From contig JAGASD010000010.1 in the NCBI GenBank assembly GCA_017621885.1, forward strand, positions 1 to 64,000: DNA of 64,000 nucleotides, in the 5' to 3' direction. Source of the stretch: Clostridia bacterium (GTDB taxonomy: Bacteria > Bacillota > Clostridia > Oscillospirales > Acutalibacteraceae). Under the pieces are notes generated by a model, which was not told the origin of the DNA, ran no database searches, and was given only the letters and a program-made list of their open reading frames with translations. Below, in pieces: positions 24,796 to 34,100 of this stretch (its first letter is position 1; the number at the start of each line of letters is the position of its first letter). A program made the translations under genes and the position numbers.

Positions 24796-24946
24796 AATGA
24801 AGCATTTGTTTTAAGGCAAATATGAAGCAAATTTGTTGCACAAATTCATGAAGCAGGTACAATAGCACCTATGAAACGAGGAGATCATGCGCGTAAGCAC
24901 ACTTCATAACGCAATTTGCTTCATGCACCGCAAGGTGCGCTTCATT
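24796..24946. repeat. Hairpin array A: four ATGAAGC spacers then four complementary spacers, alternating with short hairpins
   Basis: Read left to right: ATGAAGC at 24797, 24822 and 24848, and variant ATGAAAC at 24871; then the complement side, an eroded AGATCAT at 24882, ACTTCAT at 24901, GCTTCAT at 24918 and GCTTCATT at 24939. Short inverted repeats fill the gaps, such as AATTTGT-TGC-ACAAATT (24830-24846) and GCACC-GCAA-GGTGC (24925-24938); 24908-24917 is degenerate. Left and right 7-mers can pair to a central stem with hairpins jutting out on both sides. It lies between the HAD promoter and the tRNA-Trp terminator. No coding potential was seen. Confidence 0.8.
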
Positions 24947-24978
24947 GAAAAAAGCACTTCCGAAGAAGTGCTTTTTTC
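24947..24978 (-). terminator. Terminator of tRNA-Trp
   Basis: Perfect 14-bp stem (24947-24960 with 24965-24978). Read on the minus strand it has a TTCG loop and ends in TTTTTTC, 1 bp after the tRNA 3' end. Confidence 0.9.
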
Positions 24979-24979
24979 A

Positions 24980-25055
24980 TGGCAGGGGCAGTAAGAATCG
25001 AACTCACGACACGCGGTTTTGGAGACCGCTGCTCTACCAGCTGAGCTATACCCCT
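24980..25055 (-). tRNA. tRNA-Trp (anticodon CCA)
   Basis: The minus strand folds with acceptor stem AGGGGTA/TGCCCCT, D arm GCTC/GAGC, anticodon stem GCGGT/ACCGC closing a loop with CCA (complement at 25020-25022), and T loop TTCGATT. The 3' CCA is encoded (24980-24982). It is a single-gene unit with its own promoter and terminator. Confidence 0.95.
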
Positions 25056-25093
25056 ATGTCTATTAACTTTTTGCTCTCGCAAAACACTACTAT

Positions 25094-25121
25094 ATTATAC
25101 ATTGTTTTTTCATTTTGTCAA
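25094..25121 (-). promoter_or_regulatory. Promoter of tRNA-Trp
   Basis: Minus-strand consensus TTGACA (25116-25121), 16-bp spacer, consensus TATAAT (25094-25099). Confidence 0.85.
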
Positions 25122-25228
25122 CCATTAATTTTGGCTTTTTAAAATCTTTTTTGCCTTTTTTTATAACTCCGCAAGAATTTGACACAAAAGCTTATATATG
25201 ATACTATTTATGAAAAAGAGGTGTACTT

Positions 25229-26336
25229 ATGGACTCAAAATCAATCAAGCAACATTTACGATTCAACGAAATCGACTTAATTGAAGCAATAGCAATATTT
25301 TTTGTTATTTTTTACCACTGCACAACATATTCCTTTGATTTTATAAGTAACGGAACGTTTCATAATTATTTTTTATACTTTTCAAGAACCATTCTTGCAA
25401 CTTGTGTTCCGACATTCTTTTTTGCCAATGGTTTTTTATTACTGAACAAGCCATTACACTTAAAAAAACATATTAAAAAATGCATTAATCTTTTAGTAAT
25501 TATATTTTTTTGGGCTATTATTACTATGCCAATATATTTGATGATAAAAGGCGAACCTATCACCTTAAACGCAATTGTTGTACCTATATTAAATCTTTCC
25601 ACTGATTATGATATAAATTTATTTTGGTTCCTTGGTGCACTGATTTGTATTTACATATTATTCCCTTTATTAAAGTCCTGTTTTGACACCAACAAAAAAG
25701 CATTTATATTTTTTTACAGTTGTTTGTGGAATACTCACCTTAGGCTTTGATTTAATTAACGAAATAGTACTCATAGCAAGCAGGTTTACCGGAACTCTTG
25801 AAAACGGTATAGAAGTGCCTTTATTAACTATGTTTAACCTGTTCAGAGGCTCTTATGGCGGAATGTATGGATATTCATTTGTGTATTTTTGTACAGGCGG
25901 TTTATTATATGGTTATAAAGAAAAAATTCTTTCTGTCTCCGCTTACAAAAGAAATTTAACTTCAATTTTGGGTATTTTCATTTGCTGCTTCGGTTTATTT
26001 ATTATGGGCGTTTTGCATTCGCGTTATATAAAAAATGAAATTTGGGATATTGTATGGAACGGATATGATACAATTTTTACGTTTTTAAACGTAATATTTA
26101 TTTATACACTATGTTTGAATCATAAAAAAGAGTCTAAGTTAATTAAAACAATATCAATAAATACAATGGGTATATATCTTGTACATAATATTTTTATTAA
26201 TCTATACGCACCTCATATTACAGATATTATGAAAAATATTGGCTTCAACACAGTTTTTGCGATAATTGTACTTTTGCTTAGTCTTTTATTGAGTGTTGTT
26301 TTAAAGAAAATACCTATAATTAAAAATATTGTTTAA
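25229..26336 (+). pseudogene. Acyltransferase family 3 gene, frameshifted
   Basis: Two overlapping frames together encode one membrane acyltransferase of about 368 residues. The first part (from 25229, AGAGG upstream) has FVIFYHC with the catalytic His of the family, then several transmembrane helices and WFLGALICIYILFPLL. The second continues from VVCGILTLGFDLINE to the final helices and NTMGIYLVHNI, typical of OafA/NodX-like enzymes that O-acylate surface sugars. The break lies at a run of seven T (25709-25715); removing one T restores a single frame. It could be a true inactivating mutation, a phase-variable tract or an assembly error. Confidence 0.8.
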
Positions 26337-26371
26337 CAAAAAGCAGAAACATTTGGTTTCTGCTTTTTGTT
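26337..26371 (+). terminator. Rho-independent terminator
   Basis: CAAAAAGCAGAAAC and its complement around a 5-base loop, with the right arm ending in TTTTTG. It directly follows the stop codon of the acyltransferase reading frame. Confidence 0.85.
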
Positions 26372-26403
26372 ATTCTTTCAGAACACTACTTACAACTTAA
26401 ATC

Positions 26404-26432
26404 TTGATTATGGTTACTCACTATGCTATACT
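26404..26432 (+). promoter_or_regulatory. Promoter of the ligase-acyltransferase operon
   Basis: TTGATT (26404-26409), 17-bp spacer, TATACT (26427-26432). Its position downstream of the ATG at 26423 supports the later start at 26468. Confidence 0.7.
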
Positions 26433-26467
26433 TACGTTGTTATGTAATCTATTCAGGGGTGAAATTA

Positions 26468-28159
26468 ATGATTGATATTAAAGGATATCTTCTTTCAGGC
26501 TGGGGCGGCTTTGTCGGAATCTGTGAACACATTAAGCTTTACATTTACAGCAACAGAGCCAACAAAATGCAGGAAAAGTGCATTAAACGACTTATGCGCA
26601 AAAATAAAACTACGGTTTACGGAGAACTCAATAATTTTAAAGACGTTAAAACTGTTGAAGATTATCAGAAAATTGTTCCCGTTTCTACTTACGCTGATTA
26701 TGACGAATACGTTTGGCGTATGGCTGACGGCGAAAAAGGTCTTATTACAAACATGTACGTAAGACGCTTTACTGAATCTTCAGGTAGTACAGGTAAACAG
26801 AAACTTGTGCCTTTGTCATATTGGGCAGAGTGGGTTTGCCAATGCTTCAGCTTCAGCGCACCCGTTGGATGTGCCGTGAAATGGTTTGCAAAAAAAGGCA
26901 GACCGCTTCCACCTCAAAAAGGTCTTTTAACTGCAGAAACAAGTTGGAGAAATGTTCCCGGTGGCACAATCAGTTGTCTTTCCTCCATCCCCCTTTTAAA
27001 CATCCGTCCCCTTGTACCCATTTTTACAACTTCGCCAAAAGAGGTACTCTTTCCCACCTCCGGTGAAGATATGGATATGCATTACCTCAAACTGCGTTTT
27101 GCATTACCTGACAAAAAGACAAGCTATCTTGGTACTATTTTCATCACAACACTTGAATCTATGTTCTTTTATATGGAAGAAAATTGGGAAATGCTTTGTG
27201 ATGATATCGAAAAAGGCATTATAAACGACAGTATTAAAATGCCTGAGGAGCTCCGCAAAAAGTACAACAAAAAATTAAAACCCAACCCCAAAAGAGCCGC
27301 AGAATTGCGTGAAGAATTCAAAAAAGGCTTCGATGACTCCCCCATAATTCCCCGTATCTGGCCCAACGTTGGTTGGATGTACGGAATGGGCACAGGCACG
27401 TTATCCTTCTATGCAAAAAAGTTAAGAAGATATATCGGTGAAGATATTCCTATGCACTATCTTGGTTATACTGCAACAGAAGCATTTATGGCTGTCCCCA
27501 TTGAGTTTAACTCTTACGAATATGTTTTACTTCCAAACAACGGTTTTTATGAATTCCGTCCGTTAGACCGGGAGGGCTACGATAATCTTCTTACCATAAA
27601 AGATCTTGAGGTTGGTAAAGAGTACGAAATCGTTCTTACTAATATGAGCGGATTCTACCGTTACAGAATTGAAGATGTTATAAAGGTTACGGGATATTAT
27701 CACCAGTCCCCAAAAATCACTTTCTGTTACAGATTAAATCAGGTTGCTAACATCAGCGGTGAAAAGGTAAGCTCACTCGCATTTGATGAAATTGTTGCAA
27801 ATCTCTCGGAAATGATGGATGATTTATACATAGGCTACAGTATTTATCCCGACAGAACAACATCACCCGGTCATTATGTTCTTCTTGTTGAAACGGCAGA
27901 ACCCGTAAACGAAGAGAAAAAAGCAAGATACAATGAGGCATTTGAAAAAATGCTTTGTAAAGGTAACGTTAGTGTTGAACCCCTTATTAAAAGCGGTGCT
28001 TTAGGTCACTGTGAGGTTAAATTCTTAAAACACGGCACTTATGACGCATACCGCGAGGTTTTGCGCTCAAGAGGTGCAAATCTTAACCAGGTAAAGCCCT
28101 TAAAAGTTATTGACACAGATGAGAAAAAAGACTTTTTCTTCTCATACATTGAAGACTAA
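26468..28159 (+). CDS. GH3 auxin-responsive-promoter-type acyl-adenylate ligase (acyl acid-amido synthetase-like)
   Basis: A 563-residue cytoplasmic enzyme of the ANL-related GH3 family (the plant auxin/jasmonate conjugase family, unrelated to glycosidase GH3). The ATP-binding loop TESSGSTGKQKLVP is near residue 100, the middle motif YLGYTATEA near 335, and the late segment GFYRYRIEDVIKVTG followed by FCYRLNQVANISGEKV near 395-440 is diagnostic. Such enzymes adenylate a carboxylic acid and pass it to an amine, often an amino acid. The ATG at 26468 has AGGGGTGA upstream. It is followed by an HxxxDG acyltransferase after a 10-bp gap, suggesting a two-step pathway for an acylated metabolite. Substrates are unknown. 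Confidence 0.85.
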   Translation: MIDIKGYLLSGWGGFVGICEHIKLYIYSNRANKMQEKCIKRLMRKNKTTVYGELNNFKDVKTVEDYQKIVPVSTYADYDEYVWRMADGEKGLITNMYVRRFTESSGSTGKQKLVPLSYWAEWVCQCFSFSAPVGCAVKWFAKKGRPLPPQKGLLTAETSWRNVPGGTISCLSSIPLLNIRPLVPIFTTSPKEVLFPTSGEDMDMHYLKLRFALPDKKTSYLGTIFITTLESMFFYMEENWEMLCDDIEKGIINDSIKMPEELRKKYNKKLKPNPKRAAELREEFKKGFDDSPIIPRIWPNVGWMYGMGTGTLSFYAKKLRRYIGEDIPMHYLGYTATEAFMAVPIEFNSYEYVLLPNNGFYEFRPLDREGYDNLLTIKDLEVGKEYEIVLTNMSGFYRYRIEDVIKVTGYYHQSPKITFCYRLNQVANISGEKVSSLAFDEIVANLSEMMDDLYIGYSIYPDRTTSPGHYVLLVETAEPVNEEKKARYNEAFEKMLCKGNVSVEPLIKSGALGHCEVKFLKHGTYDAYREVLRSRGANLNQVKPLKVIDTDEKKDFFFSYIED

Positions 28160-28169
28160 GGTGATTTAA

Positions 28170-29555
28170 TTGTCAATTAAATTTGATAAAGAAAAAGAAA
28201 AATTATCATTAAAAAATAAGGGTATTACGGATGATAAGGTTATCAAAGACTTAATTACATTAAAAGAAAACACTCCGCATCTTTTAAAATCAAAAATACC
28301 TTGCGAAATGTACGATAAAATCAACCTTATGTGCCGTAAGTATATGGACAGAATGGCTCGATTTGAAGTAGATTATGATTTTATTGTTGATGAAAAGTCT
28401 TTTAAAAACGTAGCAATTTGCTTTCTTGAGTGTGCTCCGTTTATGCACTCAAAGGTTATTAATCATCCTGTAAACCCTTATTGGAAAGTCTGCGATTATC
28501 ACATAGACGATACGGTGATAGTTAAAGCTGTTGATGATATAAAAAAAGCCCGTGAAGAATTCTTTTCACAAAGCATTCCCCTCTCAAGCAACGTTCAGAT
28601 AAGAATAGGTTTGTTTTACTGCGAAAATAAAACATACATCTGTTTTATCTGGAATCATATGGGCTTTGACGGAGGAGGTTATAAGGCTTTCTGGACTGAT
28701 TTTTGCCAAAATTATTCTGAATATGTCTTATATGGTAAATCCCCCGTTAATTTTTCAACAGGTTTAAGAAATTACGACCGCATCTACAAAGACATGGAGC
28801 CTGATTTCGCGAAGAAGGCTAAAAAACAGTTAGCAAACGTTTCACCTAAAGACAAACACATTTTACCCTTTGAAAACCGTAACAAAGAAGAGAACGTTAT
28901 AATTGTTTCAAGAGAAGTTTCTGAAGGAACTTTTTCTAAGGTTATAGAAAAAGCAAAATCAGTGGGCGCAACTGTCAACGACGTGCTTTTAAGCGCTTAT
29001 ATCAATGCATTCGGCAAAGTCACGGGAATGAGAGATGACGAAGGAATAAGCGTCGCCTGTGCTACTGATTTAAGACGTCACCTTAAAGATTCAACCGATA
29101 TCGGCTACACAAACCACGTATCGTTTATACATTGTGCAATTGAAAGTAAAGGCAAAGATATCCGCGAAACCTTAAATAACGTTTCTGCAAAAACGAAGGA
29201 ATTAAAAAAAGACCCTTATATAGGTCTTCATGGTATTCCCCTTTTGAATTTTGCCTATAAAAGTATGTTTTACATTCAAGCGGAGGCCATTGTAAAGCTT
29301 TTTTACAAAAACCCCACTCTTTCAGTAAGCAACGTCGGCGCTATTAATACAAATGCATTTTCATTAGCAAATAATCCACCCTTCTCCGCATTTGTTGCAG
29401 GCGCGGCAAAAAACAAGCCTTGCGCTGTAATGACAGCGTTAACAATAAACGGAAAGCTCAATGCATCAATGTGTCTGCGAGGAAATGAAAACGATAAAGA
29501 ATTACTTGAAAGATTCTTTACCGAGTTCAAAAAATCAATTGAATCACTTGCATAA
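28170..29555 (+). CDS. HxxxDG acyltransferase (condensation/PapA/WS-DGAT-like superfamily)
   Basis: A 461-residue protein of the CoA-dependent acyltransferase/condensation-domain fold. The catalytic motif appears as NHMGFDGGG, with HxxxDG near residue 168, preceded by YICFIW as in alcohol acetyltransferases and PapA5-like proteins. The second half has the latch and floor segments, for example VNDVLLSAYINAFGKV near 272 and SVSNVGAIN near 382. The start is TTG with AAGGTGA eight bases upstream. It is the second gene of an operon with a GH3-type ligase. It may esterify or amidate the product of that ligase; this is inferred from order and family. Confidence 0.75.
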   Translation: MSIKFDKEKEKLSLKNKGITDDKVIKDLITLKENTPHLLKSKIPCEMYDKINLMCRKYMDRMARFEVDYDFIVDEKSFKNVAICFLECAPFMHSKVINHPVNPYWKVCDYHIDDTVIVKAVDDIKKAREEFFSQSIPLSSNVQIRIGLFYCENKTYICFIWNHMGFDGGGYKAFWTDFCQNYSEYVLYGKSPVNFSTGLRNYDRIYKDMEPDFAKKAKKQLANVSPKDKHILPFENRNKEENVIIVSREVSEGTFSKVIEKAKSVGATVNDVLLSAYINAFGKVTGMRDDEGISVACATDLRRHLKDSTDIGYTNHVSFIHCAIESKGKDIRETLNNVSAKTKELKKDPYIGLHGIPLLNFAYKSMFYIQAEAIVKLFYKNPTLSVSNVGAINTNAFSLANNPPFSAFVAGAAKNKPCAVMTALTINGKLNASMCLRGNENDKELLERFFTEFKKSIESLA

Positions 29556-29560
29556 AATTA

Positions 29561-29592
29561 CCCTCCGACTTTGAGTCGGAGGGCGTTTTTTA
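29561..29592 (+). terminator. Rho-independent terminator
   Basis: Perfect GC-rich 9-bp stem CCCTCCGAC/GTCGGAGGG with a 5-base loop followed by CG and TTTTTT. It ends the ligase-acyltransferase operon. Confidence 0.9.
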
Positions 29593-31080
29593 TTAATCCT
29601 TTGTAAGTTCGCGAATATATCTTTTGAAGAACGCCACACCGTCTTCAAGAGAGCTTACGGGGATTCTTTCATTTGTGCCGTGAGTTGTAAGTAAAAGTCC
29701 TGTTGTCATAAGGAATGGTGAATAACGGTAAATGTTATCACAAACGTCCTCGTACTGACGGGCATCCGTACCACCCATAACAAGGTAAGGCGCAACAATA
29801 GCCTTGGGATCCATTGATTTACAGATTTTTGAAATTACGTTAAACGCTCTTGAATCAGTGGGTGAAATCTTTGAAGGATTTTTACCTCCGAGAAGCTTAA
29901 CTTCTGCTTTAGGACCTGCATATTTTCTGATATGTGCTTCAACATCCTCGACTGTCTGTCCGGGCATAATGCGGAAATTTGCAACAACAGAAGCCTTTTG
30001 AGGAAGCACGTTTGGAGCAGGACTGCCGTTTGCCATTGTAACAGCAGTTGTTGTGCGCATCATAGATGCTACCGGAGGAATGTTTGAACAAATCCCTGTA
30101 ATAAGGGGTTTAAGAATGGGCAAATTAGATGCAATGCATCTTACAGGATAAGTTGTATTTTTACCAATCTCTGTGAAAAGCGAAGTAAGCTGAGGAGTAA
30201 GCTCTGCTTTGAACTGATGATTTTCAAGGTTACAAACAATTTTTGAAAGCTGACCTAACGCACTGTGCTTGGATGGCTGAGAGGAATGACCGCCCTTTGC
30301 GTTAACAGATATTTCAAAGTCAACGTGACCTTTTTCTGCAATACCCACACCTGCAAGATGACCGTCGATGACCTTATCAACCTTAACAGAAAGGATTGCT
30401 CCACCTTCATCAATAACGCTGTCAAGTCTGATTCCGCGTTCTTTGAACCACTGCATCATACAAGTTGCACCGCATGCTTCGCCCTCTGCCATAACCTCTT
30501 CATTATGACCAAAGCAAAGGTAAATATCTCTTTCAGGCACGTAACCTTCTTCAAGAAGGGTTTCAACGGCTTCCATTACAGCAATAAGGTGATTTTTGAT
30601 ATCAAGAGCACCTCTGCCCCAAATATAACCGTCTGCAACGTCACCGCTAAAGGGACCATGCTCCCAATCATCTTCAGTACCGGGAGTTACAGGAACAACA
30701 TCCTGGTGAGCAAGAAGGCATATCGGCTCTTTTTCCGGATATTCACTCTTCCAATGGTACATAAGGCTACGGGTTGAGATAATCTGAAGCTCAAGCTTTT
30801 CATGAATAAGCGGATATGCATCTTTAAGAAATGCATGAAATTCATCAAACTTGGACCAATCAACAACGCTTTCATCAACATTGCAGATTGTCGGAATCTG
30901 AATTGCTTTTGATAAATTTTTGATGTATCTGTCAAGGTCAACCTTTTCGGGCGCGAGACTCTCTGTTGCCTCAACGGGTTTTGCTTTAAAGGTTGTTGCG
31001 GCTCTGACCATACTTACGCCAACACTCGTTGCCGCAGCGGCACCGAGACCCGCTAAAACAGCTTTAGTTGATTTTTTCAT
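29593..31080 (-). CDS. M20-family metallopeptidase, carboxypeptidase S/PM20D1-like
   Basis: A 495-residue M20 hydrolase with an N-terminal hydrophobic segment (residues 5-28, ending ATSVGVSMVRA) that could anchor or export it. Zinc ligands are visible: LLAHQDVVPV with His near residue 119, WGRGALDIKN with bridging Asp near 155, HNEEV with the catalytic Glu near 189, and the late His of TTHGTNE. Its order and WEHGPFSG segment resemble carboxypeptidase S and vertebrate PM20D1, which hydrolyses and forms N-acyl amino acids. It lies 44 bp after polC on the same strand but faces the ligase-acyltransferase operon. GGAGCG precedes the ATG. Dipeptidase activity is an alternative. Confidence 0.8.
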   Translation of the reverse strand: MKKSTKAVLAGLGAAAATSVGVSMVRAATTFKAKPVEATESLAPEKVDLDRYIKNLSKAIQIPTICNVDESVVDWSKFDEFHAFLKDAYPLIHEKLELQIISTRSLMYHWKSEYPEKEPICLLAHQDVVPVTPGTEDDWEHGPFSGDVADGYIWGRGALDIKNHLIAVMEAVETLLEEGYVPERDIYLCFGHNEEVMAEGEACGATCMMQWFKERGIRLDSVIDEGGAILSVKVDKVIDGHLAGVGIAEKGHVDFEISVNAKGGHSSQPSKHSALGQLSKIVCNLENHQFKAELTPQLTSLFTEIGKNTTYPVRCIASNLPILKPLITGICSNIPPVASMMRTTTAVTMANGSPAPNVLPQKASVVANFRIMPGQTVEDVEAHIRKYAGPKAEVKLLGGKNPSKISPTDSRAFNVISKICKSMDPKAIVAPYLVMGGTDARQYEDVCDNIYRYSPFLMTTGLLLTTHGTNERIPVSSLEDGVAFFKRYIRELTKD

Positions 31081-31124
31081 AATAAACGCTCCTTTGCATT
31101 TATATAAATTGAGAATTAAATATT

Positions 31125-34100
31125 TTAGAACAATGACATCTGATCGCTGTCGGGCAGATCACCGAAAGCACCGCAGGCTTTAAGCACTGCAACAGTAGAC
31201 CTACCTGCACCTGAACGGATTTCAAAATCTTCAATTGATGAAAATTCTGCGCCGCCGTCATTTTTAGCATTAGCAAGCTGAACAGCAGCCGCATCACCAA
31301 CACCTGCAAGAGCAGAAAACGGCATTCTTATTTTTCCGTCCTCGGGCTCGTATGAATGAGCAGATGATTTATAAATATCAATGGGTAAAAACTCAATACC
31401 GCGCGCCATCGCCTCGTGAACAATAAGCATAATTGTTTCTTTATCCTTTTCGGCAGCAGAAGCCTCTTTGCCTTTGGCTTTAATCATCTGAAGAAGTGTT
31501 TTAACTGCAGCCTTACCCTTTGACATAGACTCTGCATCCACATCACCGCCACGCACTGTAAGATATGCACAGTAATACTCAAGCGGATAATAAACCTTAA
31601 ACCAAGCAAGGCGCAAGGAAGCAATAATATATGCTGCCGCGTGGGCTTTGGGGAACATATACTGAATTTTTTTACAGGAATCAATATACCATTCGGGGAC
31701 ACCGTGTTCACGCATCATAGCCTCTTGCTCAGGCTTCAGCTGTTTGTTCTTTTTACGTACGTCTTCCATAATATCGAAAGCGTGCTTCGGTTCAAGCCCT
31801 TTATGAAGCAAATAAACCATAATACTGTCACGAGTACCGATAACCTCTGAAATTGTACATATACCCTCTTTGATGAGGTCCTGGGCATTACCGAGCCAAA
31901 CGGCAGTACCATGAGAAAGGCCTGCAATCTGAATAAGGTCAGCAAAGGTCTGAGGTCTTGCTTCAAGAAGCATTCCTTTAGTGAAATCCGTACCCATTTC
32001 AGGAATTGAAAGTGTACCGGTAGGCCAACCAATGTCTTCCTCGGTTACACCCAACGGCTCAGGTGAAGTACAAAGCTCATAAAGCTTTCGGTCACTGATG
32101 TCAATATCAAGAACATCAATACCCGTCAAGTCGGTTAAATGCTTGTAAATGGTAGGCACATCGTGACCAAGCTCATCAAGCTTCAGCAATGTGTCATGCA
32201 TAGAGTTAAAGTCAAAGTGGGTTGTAATAATGTCTTTTGTAACGTCATCAGCAGGACGCTGAACAGGTGTAAAATCCTCAACCTCGTAGGTATTGGGAAC
32301 AACAACCATACCGCCCGGATGCTGACCCGTTGTTCTTTTAACACCTGTACAACCAAGAGTCAATCGGTCAATCTCTGCTTTAGTTATTGAAAGACCACGT
32401 TCTTCAACATATTTTTTAACAAAGCCGTAAGCGGTTTTTTCTGCGACACCAGAAATGGTACCTGCTTTGAAAACGTACGCCTTACCGAAAAGCTCTTCTG
32501 TATACCTGTGTGACTGGCTCTGATATTCACCTGCAAAGTTAAGGTCGATATCAGGTGATTTATCACCGAAGAAGCCAAGGAAGGTTTCAAAAGGAATTTC
32601 GTGACCGTCACGAACTAACTGTGTGCCGCATTCAGGGCACATTTTTACAGGTAAGTCAAAGCCCGAACCGACCTCGTTATGCAGGAAAAACTCGGAATAT
32701 TTACACTCAGGACAGCGGTAATGGGGCTGTAGTGGGTTAACCTCAGAAATACCTGCCATTATGGCAACAAAGGAAGAACCGACCGAACCTCTTGAACCAA
32801 CGTAATAGCCGCATTCTTCTGAGTGCTTAACAAGCAATCGGGCAATCATATAAAGACCGGCGAAACCGTTTTCAATAATGGATTTAAGCTCTTTGTCAAG
32901 TCTGTCCGCAACAACCTTAGGTACAGGATCACCATACCATTCTTTAGCTCTGTCCCAACAACATTTTGTAAGGTCCTCCTCCGCACCGGGAATAACGGGG
33001 TTAAATGTACCGTCAGGGATAGGAAGAATATCAGGCTCAATCATATCTGCAATAATATTTGTGTTTGTAATAACAACCTCACGGGCAGTATCTTCACCGA
33101 GATAAGCAAAATCTTCAAGCATTTCAGCTGTAGTTTTAAGATAAAGCGGCGGCTGACTGTCTGCATCCGAGAAGCCCTGCCCTGCCTGAAGAATTGCACG
33201 GTATTTTGAATCATTTTTATTAAGGAAATGAACGTCACCCGTTGCAACGGTCTTTTTGCCTAACTCATCACCGAGAGTTATAATGGCTTTATTTATGCGC
33301 TGAATATCATCAAAAGAATTTATATTCTCACAACCGTCTCGCTGACTGAGAATCATATACTCATTATTGCCAACGGGCTGAATCTCAAGATAATCGTAAA
33401 AGTCAGCAATTTCTTTTAATTCCTCGTGGCTTTTGCCTTTGAGAAAAGCATTGTAAAGCTCACCTTCTGAGCAAGCACTGCCGATAATAAGACCCTCTCG
33501 GCGCTCAGCAATAAGACTCTTAGGCATACGGGGCTTTTTGTGGAAATAATCAATATTCGAAGCAGAAACAAGCTTATAAAGATTTTTAAGACCGGTTTTG
33601 TTTTTAACGAGCAAAATACAATGATAATATCTGTCTGCTTTTATCTCTTCCAAAGATTTTTTAGAGCCGTCTTCGTTGTAATCGTTAACAAGGTAGCATT
33701 CGCAACCATAAATAATCTTGAAGCCCGAGCCTCTTGCTGTGTTACAAGCTTCAGGGAAAGCTTGTACACAACCGTGGTCAGTAATTGCAATTGCCTTATG
33801 TCCCCACTTCATAGCCTTTTTCACAATAGATTTTGCACTGCTCATAGCATCCATTGCGGACATATTGGTATGAAGATGTAATTCAACGCGCTTTTCTTCA
33901 GCCTCGTCAACTTCTTCAATTTTGTTAACAAGAGAAACAACGTGTGGTTTTATAATATAATCTTTTTTATAATCGTCGTATCCTATTACACCTTTAACGA
34001 CAACGGTTACTCCGTCTTTAATTTTGGAATCAAGGTTTTCAAGCTGTTCCTTTAAGTCAAAGAATTTACAAGCAAAGGAGCCTGTATTGTCTGTAATATT

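Noticed and set aside
24945..25142. A 65-codon plus-strand frame over the tRNA-Trp region
   Set aside because: It covers the terminator and the tRNA complement, so it is not coding.
26468..29555. A nonribosomal peptide synthetase fragment
   Set aside because: The ligase belongs to the GH3 conjugase family rather than NRPS adenylation domains, and no carrier-protein domain with a GGxS attachment motif is present.
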